Shown here: piece by piece, positions 56,179-64,000 of the stretch
Numbering within the stretch: the first letter of the stretch is position 1
How the letters are laid out: each line of letters starts with the position of its first letter
Assembly (NCBI RefSeq): GCF_000160535.1
Contig: NZ_GG704783.1
Coordinates: 89,486 to 153,485 of the forward strand
Direction of reading: 5' to 3'
DNA: 64,000 nucleotides
From: Hallella bergensis DSM 17361
GTDB lineage: Bacteria; Bacteroidota; Bacteroidia; Bacteroidales; Bacteroidaceae
The notes under the pieces: generated by a model
Told to the model about the DNA's origin: nothing
What the model saw: only the letters and a program-made list of their open reading frames with translations
Database searches by the model: none
Translations under genes and position numbers: made by a program

Positions 56179-57911
56179 GAAGAATACTGACTATACTTTT
56201 AGCCTTGTCACTTGTCGCAGCCACGGGAGCCCAAACCCGTAAGCGGACGACAAGAAAAGCTGTATCCACAACAAAGACGAATAAGAGTACGCCGCAAAGA
56301 AAAAACACTCGGAAGACGACTACATATAGCAATTCGTCTATTCGGGGATTGCAAAACCAACGTTCGGCCATTCAGAAAAAAATACGGGAGCAGGAACGCG
56401 CGCTGAAATCCAACAAGGCCGACGTGGAGAAACGATTGCGCAATTTGATGATACTGAATAGGGAAATTGACCAGCGGCAGAAGAATATAGAAGGAATACA
56501 AAGTGATATTCAGTATATTGAGGGGAACATAGGAATACTGAATACGCAACTTCAGACCTTGGAACAGCAACTCAAGGATCGTCAGGCCAAGTATATCAAG
56601 TCTATGAAATACATGGCGCGGCATCGCTCCGTGCAGAACAAGCTGATGTTTATCTTCTCTGCAAAAAACCTCTATCAGATGTATCGGCGCCTTCGTTTTG
56701 TGCGTGAATATGCACAGTATCAACGGGCGCAAGGTGAAGCTGTGAGAGCCAAGCAGGCCGAGGTGAACAACAAGCATCGCCAATTGCAAAATGTCAGAGG
56801 ACAAAAGAATAATCTGCTTTCCAAGGGACAGCAGGAAAAGCAGAAGTTAGAGACCAACAAGACCGAGCAGCAACAAATGGTGCAGGGGTTGCAGAAACAG
56901 CAGAAAACCATCCAGTCTGTCATTGCCGACCAGCACAAGAGAGATGCCGCGCTTAATGCACAGATAGACCGCTTGGTTGAAATAGAAATTCAGAAAGCCC
57001 GCGCCCGTGCAGAGGCTGAAGCCAAACGCAAGGCAGCTGCGGCCGAGGCAGCCAAGCGACGTGCGGCCGAGTTGGCTCGTAAGAAGGCCGAAGCCGAAGC
57101 TGCTGCCCGGGAAAATGCCCGCCGGATAGCCGAAGCCAAGGCTCGCGAGGAAAAGTTGAAAGAAGAGGCGCGTCGGGCAGCTGCGACCGAGGCTGCTGCC
57201 CGGAAAGCCCGTGCTGAAGCTGCCGAGGCAGCACGCAAGAAGGCTGCCGAACAAGCGATGGAAAATGAACGAGCTGCCCAGCAGGCCGCAGCCCGTGAAC
57301 TTGCCGAGAAGGCTGCACGCGCCGCAGAAGTACAGCGTGCTGCAGAAGCCCGAAAGGCGGCTGCAGACCAAGCGGCACGCGAAGCCGAGTCGATGCGCCG
57401 CGCTGCTGAGCGTAAAGAAGTTGCCGATGCCGCACGGGCCAAGCAGGAAATAGCAGAGGCAAGGCAGGACGTGGAGGAGGTCAAGAAATTCTCCACGGTA
57501 GACCGAATGATGAACAACGGATTCGAGGCCAACCGTGGCCGTTTGCCCATGCCAATCACCGGTAGTTATAAAATTGTGAGTCACTTTGGACAATATAATG
57601 TGGAGGGCCTGAGAGGTGTGACGCTTGACAACAAGGGTATCAACATCATGGGAAACAACGGTTGTCAGGCACGATCGGTATACGACGGCGAGGTGAGTGC
57701 GGTGATCAGCTATGCGGGGACAGCGGTTGTGATGGTTCGCCACGGCGCCTACATCTCTGTATATTGCAACCTCAAATCGGTCAGCGTGAGCAAGGGACAG
57801 AAGGTGTCTACGGGGCAGGCACTCGGCTCGGTGGGTACGGACAATATCCTGCAGTTCCAGCTTCGTAAGGAAAGGACGAAGCTGAACCCCGAGGCATGGC
57901 TCAGAAAATAA
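56175..57911 (+). CDS. EnvC-like murein hydrolase activator with degenerate LytM domain, 578 aa
   Basis: Signal peptide (RRILTILLALSLVAATGAQ), then two long coiled coils (about 50-270, and an Ala/Arg/Glu-rich 270-435 with 'AEAKRKAAAAEAAKRRAAELARKKAEAEA'). The C-terminal 110 residues are a LytM (M23) domain: NKGINIMGNNGCQARSVYDGEVSAVISYAGTAVVMVRHG...SVGTDNILQFQLRK. The zinc ligands HxxxD and HxH are replaced (N-K-G-I-N and L-Q-F), so it should not cut peptidoglycan but activate amidases at the septum, as EnvC does. Coupled with the upstream lipoprotein gene. Confidence 0.88.
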   Translation: MRRILTILLALSLVAATGAQTRKRTTRKAVSTTKTNKSTPQRKNTRKTTTYSNSSIRGLQNQRSAIQKKIREQERALKSNKADVEKRLRNLMILNREIDQRQKNIEGIQSDIQYIEGNIGILNTQLQTLEQQLKDRQAKYIKSMKYMARHRSVQNKLMFIFSAKNLYQMYRRLRFVREYAQYQRAQGEAVRAKQAEVNNKHRQLQNVRGQKNNLLSKGQQEKQKLETNKTEQQQMVQGLQKQQKTIQSVIADQHKRDAALNAQIDRLVEIEIQKARARAEAEAKRKAAAAEAAKRRAAELARKKAEAEAAARENARRIAEAKAREEKLKEEARRAAATEAAARKARAEAAEAARKKAAEQAMENERAAQQAAARELAEKAARAAEVQRAAEARKAAADQAAREAESMRRAAERKEVADAARAKQEIAEARQDVEEVKKFSTVDRMMNNGFEANRGRLPMPITGSYKIVSHFGQYNVEGLRGVTLDNKGINIMGNNGCQARSVYDGEVSAVISYAGTAVVMVRHGAYISVYCNLKSVSVSKGQKVSTGQALGSVGTDNILQFQLRKERTKLNPEAWLRK

Positions 57912-57935
57912 GCGTGATTCTTAATTCATACCATA

Positions 57936-57990
57936 CAACTCATCATTTGTCCTTCCTATCAACTATTGTTTGATGACAAATGATGAGTTG
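57936..57990. terminator. 16-bp perfect inverted repeat between convergent genes
   Basis: CAACTCATCATTTGTC (57936-57951) pairs with GACAAATGATGAGTTG (57975-57990) around 23 nt; TACCAT/ATGGTA flank it for further pairing. It lies between the EnvC-like and ArgE-like genes and probably ends both transcripts. Confidence 0.6.
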
Positions 57991-58001
57991 CAAATGGTAG
58001 C

Positions 58002-59072
58002 TTATGGCATTCCAAGAAGTTTGACATAGGTGTCAAAAGCGTGTTCTATTTCACTTATCCTGATATATTCATCGGCGCTGTGCGAGCGTGACGATTCGCC
58101 GGGTCCCAACTTCAGTGAGGGGAACGGCATAAGTGACTGGTCGCTCAACGTAGGTGAGCCGAAGGGCGTCATGCCCAGAGAGACACAGCGACGCACCAAT
58201 GGATGTTCAAGGTCGATGTGCGAAGAGTGCAGACGGAAGGAGCGGGCACTGACCTCTGACTTGACGTGCCGGCAGACAATGTTGTAGACTTCCTCATTGG
58301 TATAACATTCGTTGGTGCGTATGTCAACAACCATAGAGCAGGTGTCCGGTATGACGTTGTGCTGTGTGCCGGCGTTCACCATGGTGAGTGACATTTTTAC
58401 CGAACCGAGCAGCCGACTCGTCTTCTTGAACCGGTAGTTGCGAATCCACTGCATATCCTCAAGTGCTTCGTAGATGGCATTCACCCCCTCGTTTCGTGCG
58501 GCGTGCCCACTCTTGCCATGGGCCTTCAGATCGAGCACCATCAGTCCTTTTTCGGCAACAGCTGGTTGCATGCCAGTGGGTTCGCCCACGATGGCCACAT
58601 CTATTTTGGGTAGCCGTGGCAATACGCGACTGATGCCGTTTTTGCCTGATACTTCCTCCTCGGCCGAAGCCAAATAGATCAAATTAAAGGCACGGTGGGA
58701 GCGGGCAGCATCCGTGCAAAAACGACGGAACACCTGCAACAGAGTCACCAATCCGCCTCCACAATCATTGCTGCCTAACCCATAGAGCATGTCGCCTTCG
58801 ATTGTCGGGATGAAGGGGTCGTGTTGCCACGACTTCACTGGCTTCACCGTGTCGATGTGGGCATTGAGCAGCACGGTGGGACGGGCGTCGTCGAACCAAG
58901 GGTCAACGACCCACAGGTTGTTGGCTTCGCGATGTGTTTCGAAACCGTAACCGGCGATGGTTTGCTCCATGATGGTAGCGGCTTCACTTTCGCTGCGACT
59001 TACCGATGGGGTGGCAACCAAGCGGCAGAGTAGGGTGATGGCATCCTGGGTGTATTGTTCTCGTCGTTCCAT
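58002..59072 (-). CDS. argE: M20 family deacylase, ArgE-like, 356 aa
   Basis: Zinc-dependent amidohydrolase. The M20 motifs are LLNAHIDTVKP (first zinc ligands), GLGSNDCGGGLVTLLQVF, ASAEEEVSGKNGI (catalytic Glu pair) and VGEPTGMQPAVAEKGLMVLDLKAHGKSGHAARNEGVNAIYEAL. Close relatives in Bacteroides act as N-acyl-L-citrulline/ornithine deacylases in arginine synthesis, so that role is inferred; the other family choice, succinyl-DAP desuccinylase, cannot be excluded. ATG at 59072 (MERREQYTQDAIT) replaces a longer cysteine-rich frame. Confidence 0.85.
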   Translation of the reverse strand: MERREQYTQDAITLLCRLVATPSVSRSESEAATIMEQTIAGYGFETHREANNLWVVDPWFDDARPTVLLNAHIDTVKPVKSWQHDPFIPTIEGDMLYGLGSNDCGGGLVTLLQVFRRFCTDAARSHRAFNLIYLASAEEEVSGKNGISRVLPRLPKIDVAIVGEPTGMQPAVAEKGLMVLDLKAHGKSGHAARNEGVNAIYEALEDMQWIRNYRFKKTSRLLGSVKMSLTMVNAGTQHNVIPDTCSMVVDIRTNECYTNEEVYNIVCRHVKSEVSARSFRLHSSHIDLEHPLVRRCVSLGMTPFGSPTLSDQSLMPFPSLKLGPGESSRSHSADEYIRISEIEHAFDTYVKLLGMP

Positions 59073-59214
59073 GTTACAAAAGTAACCTTTTTTTGAACAT
59101 GCGCATAGTTTGCAGTATATAAAAATAAAATCGCAAACATACATCTTCCATGAGCAGTAATTATGGGCATAAAGGTAACGTGCCGGTCTGATTTAGCCCT
59201 ATAGTGTCCGCTTT

Positions 59215-59302
59215 GCGGCCGTTGTCCATTCGTTTTGCGGCCGTAGTACGATTGTCTGTCGGCCGCGATGCACCTGTCTGTCGGCCGACATATGCTGGCC
59301 AA
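59215..59302. repeat. 22-bp degenerate tandem repeat, 4 units (GCGGCCG type)
   Basis: Units start at 59215, 59237, 59259 and 59281 with GCGGCCG, GCGGCCG, TCGGCCG and TCGGCCG; the middle and end are variable. The exact 22-bp period matches the other two host arrays. Confidence 0.8.
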
Positions 59303-59436
59303 GGGTCGTGAATGTGTATCGACGCCAGATGGATTCATCGTGGTAGTCAGCGTGTAGCAAGGACGCTAAGCTACACGTTTATCAAGTTGTTTGAGGCATA
59401 GGTCTGATCAATCTGACGGAAAAAAGCGGTGATATT

Positions 59437-59468
59437 TTTGTTTTAGTACCTAATTTACGTTATCTTTG
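59437..59468 (+). promoter_or_regulatory. Promoter of the acyl-CoA ligase gene
   Basis: TTTG (59437-59440) and TATCTTTG (59461-59468) with a 20-bp spacer; the ATG at 59492 follows. Confidence 0.85.
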
Positions 59469-59491
59469 CATATATTAATTCCCTTCATGCT

Positions 59492-61300
59492 ATGCAGAAT
59501 AAAAGTCATTTGTCGATACTTGTTCATGAGCAGGCCAAGAAATATGGATCTCGTCCTGTCTTGACATTCAGGAACTTTGGAAGTTTGAAATGGAAGACGG
59601 TGTCATGGAAACAATTCTCCCTGCGCGTCAAGCAGGTGAGCAATGCTATGCTCAACTTTGGTGTAAAGCCGCAGGAGAATATTGCAGTTTTTTCCCAAAA
59701 CTGTATTCAGTATCTGTATACCGACTTTGGTGCATACGGCATTCGAGCTTGTTCCATTCCCTTTTATGCAACAAGTTCGGAGCAGCAGATACAGTACATG
59801 ATCAACGATGCACAAGTACGAGTGCTTTTCGTGGGTGAACAGGAGCAATATGACAAGGCTCACCGGGTGTTCCCGCTGTGCACCTCATTGGAACGTATCA
59901 TTGTTTTCGACGACAGTGTGCGCATCAGTTCTCACGACCCCAACACACTTTATTTCCAAGATTTTCTGAAACTCGGCGAACAACTCCCGAGACAGCAGGA
60001 AGTGGAAGAGCGGTGGGCGGAAGCCAATGATGACGATCTCTGCAATATACTTTATACAAGTGGAACGACCGGGGAAAGCAAAGGAGTGATGCTCACCTAT
60101 GGACAATATTCAGCTGCCTTTAAGGCCAATGAAGTGTGGGTGCCGGTTGGGGAGAAAGATAGGGTGATGAACTTTTTGCCTTTCACCCATATTTTTGAAC
60201 GTGCATGGGCTTACTTAGCGCTGACCAAGGGCGCACAGCTCATCATCAACACCTATCCGCATGAAATCCAAGAGTCTATGCGCGAGACAAAACCCACGAG
60301 CATGTCGAGCGTGCCGAGATTCTGGGAAAAAGTGTACCAAGCAGTACATGAGAAAATCGACCGTTCCAACCCCATCCAGCAGAAGATGTTCAAACACGCC
60401 TTGGATGTAGGGAGGAGACATAATATAGAATATCTTATGAATGGTAAGCGCCCTCCTATGGCCTTGGCCTTGGAGTATAAGGTCGTCAATTCGACATTGT
60501 TCAGTTTGGTGCGTAAGCAGTTGGGGTTGCAGAATCCTCACATATTCCCCACGGCAGGGGCAAGTGTGTCGCCCAAAGTGGAAGAATTTATCCATTCCAT
60601 CGGGATTATGATGATAGTCGGGTATGGACTCACCGAAAGCCTTGCGACCGTTTCTTGTGACCATATGGGCAAAAAGTGTACCCTCGGCTCTGTCGGTCGA
60701 CTTATACCGGGGATAGAAATGAAGATTGGCGAAAATGACGAGATACTGCTGAAGGGTCCGACGATCACCAAAGGATATTACAAGCGCGACGCCATTACAG
60801 CTCAATCTTTTGACAAGGATGGATTTTTCCATACGGGCGATGCAGGATATGTTCAGGATGGAGAGCTTTTCCTGAAGGAACGTATCAAAGATTTGTTCAA
60901 AACCAGCAATGGCAAATACATTTCCCCACAGATGGTGGAATCGATATTGTTGGTTGACAAGTTTGTCGACCAAGTGGCAGTTGTGGCAGACGAGCGAAAG
61001 TTTGTTTCGGCCTTAGTTGTTCCAGAGTTTCGTCTGGTTGAAGAATGGGCGCACGACAACGGTGTCGTCTTTGAGACCCGTGATGAACTCTGCGCTAACG
61101 ACAAGGTGTATCAAATGATGATGGAACGAATCAAGACGTTGCAGCAGTCGCTTGCTCACTACGAACAAATCAAGCGCATCACGCTCTTGCCCCATCATTT
61201 CTCGATGGAATCGGGAGAATTGACCAATACGCTGAAGCTCCGCCGCCCCATCATCCATCAGAATTACAAGGAGATCATCGACAAAATGTACGAGGATTAA
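59492..61300 (+). CDS. fadD: Long-chain fatty acid-CoA ligase (AMP-binding), 602 aa
   Basis: ANL-superfamily enzyme activating fatty acids with ATP to acyl-AMP then acyl-CoA. The P-loop-like motif ILYTSGTTGESKGVMLTYGQY (about 185-205), the A5-type motif IMMIVGYGLTESLATVSCD, the HTGDAGYVQDGELFLKERIKDLFKTSNGKYISPQMVES block and the terminal NTLKLRRP are conserved. Length is usual (about 600). It is alone behind a consensus promoter, with prfB 33 bp downstream, probably cotranscribed. Confidence 0.92.
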   Translation: MQNKSHLSILVHEQAKKYGSRPVLTFRNFGSLKWKTVSWKQFSLRVKQVSNAMLNFGVKPQENIAVFSQNCIQYLYTDFGAYGIRACSIPFYATSSEQQIQYMINDAQVRVLFVGEQEQYDKAHRVFPLCTSLERIIVFDDSVRISSHDPNTLYFQDFLKLGEQLPRQQEVEERWAEANDDDLCNILYTSGTTGESKGVMLTYGQYSAAFKANEVWVPVGEKDRVMNFLPFTHIFERAWAYLALTKGAQLIINTYPHEIQESMRETKPTSMSSVPRFWEKVYQAVHEKIDRSNPIQQKMFKHALDVGRRHNIEYLMNGKRPPMALALEYKVVNSTLFSLVRKQLGLQNPHIFPTAGASVSPKVEEFIHSIGIMMIVGYGLTESLATVSCDHMGKKCTLGSVGRLIPGIEMKIGENDEILLKGPTITKGYYKRDAITAQSFDKDGFFHTGDAGYVQDGELFLKERIKDLFKTSNGKYISPQMVESILLVDKFVDQVAVVADERKFVSALVVPEFRLVEEWAHDNGVVFETRDELCANDKVYQMMMERIKTLQQSLAHYEQIKRITLLPHHFSMESGELTNTLKLRRPIIHQNYKEIIDKMYED

Positions 61301-61333
61301 TAATTCCTGACATTCATATAACAAACATTGTAC

Positions 61334-62458
61334 ATGATAACATCAGACCAACTGAAAGACGTGTTGGAGCGTACGACCAAGCTTCACCATTATCTCAATA
61401 TCGACAAGAAACAAATAGAATTTGAAGAAGAACAACTTCGCACGCAGGCTCCCGACTTTTGGGATGACCCGAAGCGTGCAGAGGCTCAAATGAAGAAGGT
61501 AAAAGGCCTTCAGAACTGGCTCAAGGACTACAGTGATGTTGAATTGCTGGCCAATGAATTGGAGTTGGCTTTCGATTATTACAAGGAAGAACTTGTTACT
61601 GAAGAGGAGGTGGATGCCGATTATGCGAAGGTGATCAAGGCCATAGAAGATTTGGAATTCAAAAACATGCTTCGGTCGGAGGAGGACTCCATGGATGCTG
61701 TGCTGAAAATCAACTCTGGCGCCGGTGGAACCGAGAGTCAGGACTGGGCGCAAATGTTGATGCGCATGTATATGCGCTGGTGCGAATCGCATGGCTATAA
61801 GGTGACCATCACCAACCTTCAGGATGGCGATGAGGCCGGTATCAAGAGTGTGACGATGACTGTCGAGGGGGGCGAGTTTGCCTATGGATATTTGAAGAGT
61901 GAGAATGGTGTTCATAGACTGGTTCGCGTGTCACCATACAACGCTCAGGGTAAACGCATGACGAGTTTTGCGAGTGTGTTTATCTCTCCCCTTGTCGATG
62001 ACACCATTGAGGTGTATGTCGACCCGGCGCGTCTGAGTTGGGATACATTCCGGTCGAGCGGAGCAGGAGGTCAAAATGTGAATAAAGTGGAGTCTGGCGT
62101 GCGACTTCGCTATCAATATGAAGATCCAGACACCGGCGAGAAGGAGGAAATTCTGATTGAGAATACCGAGACGCGCGACCAGCCGAAGAATAAGGCCAAG
62201 GCCATGCTCCTCCTGAAAAGCCAACTCTATGACCGCGAAATGAAGAAACGCCTGGAGGCTCAGGCTAAGATTGAGGCTGGCAAGAAGAAGATTGAATGGG
62301 GAAGTCAGATTCGTAGTTATGTATTTGATGACCGTCGTGTGAAGGATCATCGCACCAACTACCAAACCTCGGATGTGGATGGTGTGATGGATGGGGATCT
62401 TGACGGTTTTATTAAAGCCTACCTGATGGAATATTCAGGAGGTGAGCAGGAGGCATAG
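61334..62458 (+). CDS. prfB: Peptide chain release factor 2, 374 aa, no programmed frameshift
   Basis: Recognises UAA/UGA and triggers peptide release. GGQ motif in SSGAGGQNVNKVESGVRL; discriminator loop VRVSPYNAQGKRMTSF (SPY rather than the SPF of E. coli); final WGSQIRSYVFDDRRVKDHRT. The frame is open from ATG at 61334 through HHYLNIDKKQIEFEEE, where E. coli prfB has its in-frame stop and +1 shift; here codons read TAT CTC AAT ATC, so the autoregulatory frameshift is absent. An upstream TTG at 61328 is rejected. Confidence 0.96.
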   Translation: MITSDQLKDVLERTTKLHHYLNIDKKQIEFEEEQLRTQAPDFWDDPKRAEAQMKKVKGLQNWLKDYSDVELLANELELAFDYYKEELVTEEEVDADYAKVIKAIEDLEFKNMLRSEEDSMDAVLKINSGAGGTESQDWAQMLMRMYMRWCESHGYKVTITNLQDGDEAGIKSVTMTVEGGEFAYGYLKSENGVHRLVRVSPYNAQGKRMTSFASVFISPLVDDTIEVYVDPARLSWDTFRSSGAGGQNVNKVESGVRLRYQYEDPDTGEKEEILIENTETRDQPKNKAKAMLLLKSQLYDREMKKRLEAQAKIEAGKKKIEWGSQIRSYVFDDRRVKDHRTNYQTSDVDGVMDGDLDGFIKAYLMEYSGGEQEA

Positions 62459-62553
62459 CCGTATTGAGTAGATTCCTCCGACGGATTTGGAATTGACCAG
62501 ACTGCCTTACAAAAGTTAAGATATCGATAAATAAAAACCTAAAAAGAACTATT

Positions 62554-62742
62554 ATGACTAAAAAGAAAAGAAATCCACAGGAGCCTGTGCGTGAAATTAA
62601 CGCTGTTGCCAGGGAGGTCAAGCGAGAAAAACGAGAGGTCAAGCAGAAAATCCAAGGCGACAGTGTGGTGAAATGGATATTTGGTGCCTTACTCGTCCTG
62701 GCTATTCTTTATATGGTTTGGACCATGACAATTGTGGGATGA
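62554..62742 (+). CDS. Small membrane protein, 62 aa
   Basis: Basic, charged N-terminal helix (TKKKRNPQEPVREINAVAREVKREKREVKQKI) followed by one membrane helix (WIFGALLVLAILYMVWTMTIVG). Its TGA stop overlaps the CYTH gene start (ATGA), so the two are coupled. No family named; small tail-anchored proteins like this are common in Bacteroidetes. Confidence 0.7.
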   Translation: MTKKKRNPQEPVREINAVAREVKREKREVKQKIQGDSVVKWIFGALLVLAILYMVWTMTIVG

Positions 62743-63239
62743 GCGGACTGGAAATAGAGCGCAAGTTCCTTGTTAAGAAAGGCGGTGCGTATAAGCGCGC
62801 CGCTTTTTCGTCAAGCCATATTCAACAGGGTTATATTCCTGCCGATGGCGCAACCGTGCGCATTCGCGTGCGGGATGAGCAGGCATTCTTGACGATTAAG
62901 AGCAGAAGTGTTGACGGAGGCCTGACGCGTTATGAGTTTGAAAAGGAGATATCGCTCAATGAAGCCGGCCACCTTCTGAAACTGTGTCGGGGCGGAGTGA
63001 TAGACAAACATCGGTACTTGGTGAAAAGTGGCACCCATGTGTTTGAGGTTGACGAGTTTCATGGTGACAACGAGGGGCTGGTGATAGCAGAGGTTGAACT
63101 CGGAAACAACGCGGAATCTTACGAAAAACCCGATTTCATCGGGCCGGAAGTTACGGGTGATGCACGTTTCTACAACTCCCATATGCTTAGGAATCCTTAT
63201 TTCGTTTGGAAATCATCAGTGCCAGAGGAATACCGATAG
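62739..63239 (+). CDS. CYTH domain protein (triphosphatase-like), 166 aa
   Basis: The CYTH signature MSGLEIERKFLVKK opens the protein, followed by acidic/basic tunnel strands VRIRVRDEQAFLTIKSRSVDGGLTRYEFEKEI and VFEVDEFHGDNEGLVIAEVEL. The family binds and hydrolyses triphosphates (inorganic triphosphatase) or makes cAMP in some relatives; the short form suggests tripolyphosphatase. ATG at 62739 is the conserved start; a longer frame inside the upstream gene is rejected. Its last 53 bases overlap the convergent VanZ-like gene. Confidence 0.9.
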   Translation: MSGLEIERKFLVKKGGAYKRAAFSSSHIQQGYIPADGATVRIRVRDEQAFLTIKSRSVDGGLTRYEFEKEISLNEAGHLLKLCRGGVIDKHRYLVKSGTHVFEVDEFHGDNEGLVIAEVELGNNAESYEKPDFIGPEVTGDARFYNSHMLRNPYFVWKSSVPEEYR

Positions 63240-63582
63240 CAGCACCCAATAGCACGCCGATGGCGTCGGCAATAAAGTCTATGAAATCGCCACTTCTATT
63301 ACCTCCGGTACAGGTTTGCTGAACAATTTCGATCAGTCCGCCCATTAAAATGGGGAAAATGATGGCATAGGGGATAGTCCGTTTCATGTTGATTACCTGG
63401 TGATGCAATCCGTATTCCAACCAGAGCACAGTGCACCAGCCGCCAAACATCACGATATGCGTCCACTTGTCTACCATGTTGATTTGGCTCAGGGGCGTTT
63501 CAGGAATGGGCACAAGACATAATATCCATATCACAACCATGCAGATGAAGGATAGGGTGTATTGCTTAATGAAATGCATCAT
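63187..63582 (-). CDS. VanZ-like membrane protein, 131 aa
   Basis: Four hydrophobic helices: LSFICMVVIWILCLVPIPE, KWTHIVMFGGWCTVLWLEYG, IPYAIIFPILMGGLIEIVQQ, and FIADAIGVLLGAAIGIPLALMI. The motif 'DKWTHIVMFG' with the following Glu-Gln pair (LIEIVQQ) and 'DFIDFIADAIGVLLG' is the VanZ pattern. VanZ-type proteins are linked to teicoplanin resistance in enterococci, but in Bacteroidetes the function is unknown. It converges with and overlaps the CYTH gene by 53 bp. Confidence 0.82.
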   Translation of the reverse strand: MMHFIKQYTLSFICMVVIWILCLVPIPETPLSQINMVDKWTHIVMFGGWCTVLWLEYGLHHQVINMKRTIPYAIIFPILMGGLIEIVQQTCTGGNRSGDFIDFIADAIGVLLGAAIGIPLALMISKRNKDS

Positions 63583-63610
63583 GGCTTTATATTTACTTTC
63601 AAATTGTGTG

Positions 63611-63638
63611 CAAAAGTAGATATTTTTTTATACTTTTG
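63611..63638. promoter_or_regulatory. Back-to-back -7 boxes between vanZ-like and symporter genes
   Basis: Minus-strand TACTTTTG (63611-63618) and plus-strand TACTTTTG (63631-63638) form a perfect inverted repeat, consistent with divergent promoters. Clear TTTG boxes at -33 were not found. Confidence 0.45.
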
Positions 63639-63661
63639 CCATCAAATAGCATTTAAATTGT

Positions 63662-64000
63662 ATGTCTGACAAAAGGGCAAACTTTGGAAGTAAGCTTGGA
63701 ATGATTCTTGCCACAGCCGGTGGAGCTGTTGGCTTGGGCAATGTTTGGCGCTTTCCCTATATGGTTGGAGAGAACGGGGGTGCAGCTTTCATTCTCATTT
63801 ATTTGGGCTGCGTGCTGCTGTTGGGTATCCCATGTATGGTTTCCGAATTCATTATTGGTCGCCACGGAGCCTCCAACACCTATCGTGCATACGCCCGTGT
63901 GAGTGGTGGGAAAGCATGGAAGTTCGTCGGTTTGCTCGGCGTGCTTACCGGATTTCTAATCACGGGGTATTATGCGGTTGTCTCGGGATGGTGTTTGCAA
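63662..64000 (+). CDS. Sodium:neurotransmitter symporter family (NSS) transporter, N-terminal part
   Basis: The first 113 codons are visible; the gene runs off the right edge. The start MSDKRANFGSKLGMILATAG is followed by GGAVGLGNVWRFPYMVGENGGAAFILIYLGCVLLLGIPCMVSEFIIGRHG, the conserved TM1-TM2 block of LeuT-type carriers. The GLGNVWRFP loop binds sodium and substrate. Sodium-coupled amino acid uptake at the inner membrane is expected; the exact substrate cannot be told. It starts 23 bp after a -7 box. Confidence 0.9.
   Translation, partial: MSDKRANFGSKLGMILATAGGAVGLGNVWRFPYMVGENGGAAFILIYLGCVLLLGIPCMVSEFIIGRHGASNTYRAYARVSGGKAWKFVGLLGVLTGFLITGYYAVVSGWCLQ

Larger units (their letters stand above)
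59073..59491. other. 419-bp gap before the acyl-CoA ligase gene
   Basis: Holds a 22-bp repeat array (59215-59302), an 8-bp stem CGTGTAGC/GCTACACG (59351-59358/59370-59377), and the fadD-type promoter (59437-59468). No gene seen. Confidence 0.55.

Noticed and set aside
56847-57743. Minus-strand frame of 298 codons within the EnvC-like gene
   Set aside because: Shadow of the Ala/Arg/Glu-rich coiled coil; Ser/Gly/Cys/Phe-rich with no domain.
61328-61400. Programmed +1 frameshift in prfB
   Set aside because: No in-frame TGA at the expected site; the frame is continuous.

Overview
The window joins a siphovirus prophage (1 to about 30,000; its left end is outside the window) to a chromosomal stretch carrying the division and cell-wall (dcw) cluster of a Bacteroidales bacterium, most likely Prevotellaceae. 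The main evidence is the Bacteroidetes promoter form (TTTG, 19-21 bp, TAnnTTTG), seen with near-exact spacing before tRNA genes, fadD-like, glsA-like and phage genes. Start codons lack obvious Shine-Dalgarno sequences. The dcw order is Bacteroidetes-like (mraZ-rsmH-ftsL-ftsI-murE-mraY-murD-ftsW-murG-murC-ftsQ-ftsA-ftsZ, without murF or ddl), and there is a glycine-lipid gene pair of the Bacteroides type.

Prophage. Late genes run on the minus strand, from right to left: small terminase, large terminase, three tiny genes, portal, scaffold-like protein, a capsid-cluster protein, major capsid, four short connector/neck genes, tail tube, a tail chaperone with a -1 frameshift extension, tape measure, a distal-tail-like protein, a 1600-aa tail protein and a fibre with a long coiled coil and BspA-type leucine-rich repeats, cut by the left edge. 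To the right are an IbrB/IbrA-like pair, an ASCH-like protein, a tRNA-Val, a KilA-N antirepressor with a structured leader, a DUF2693 protein and small early genes. A divergent control region with three matching operators separates these from a plus-strand XRE repressor and a membrane protein. Two more plus-strand genes, one minus-strand gene, a 12-bp iterated repeat and a tyrosine integrase precede tRNA-Met(CAT), the probable integration site.

Chromosome. After tRNA-Met come tRNA-Glu plus rpsT (one transcript), recO, a small winged-helix gene, yqeY, and the dcw cluster on the minus strand (32,793-48,835). Next are glsA/glsB-like acyltransferases, dgt, dut, a three-gene envelope operon (TPR protein, DUF4292 lipoprotein, EnvC-like factor with a degenerate LytM domain), an ArgE-like deacylase, an acyl-CoA ligase, prfB, a small membrane protein, a CYTH protein, a VanZ-like protein and the start of a sodium symporter.

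Most unusual items: (1) a structured plus-strand RNA in the prophage with its own consensus promoter and wobble pairs that fix its strand; (2) a leader RNA with a 9-bp loop-loop complementarity before the antirepressor; (3) three host intergenic arrays of degenerate repeats, unrelated in sequence but all with an exact 22-bp period; (4) a 12-bp iteron-like array at the integrase 3' end.
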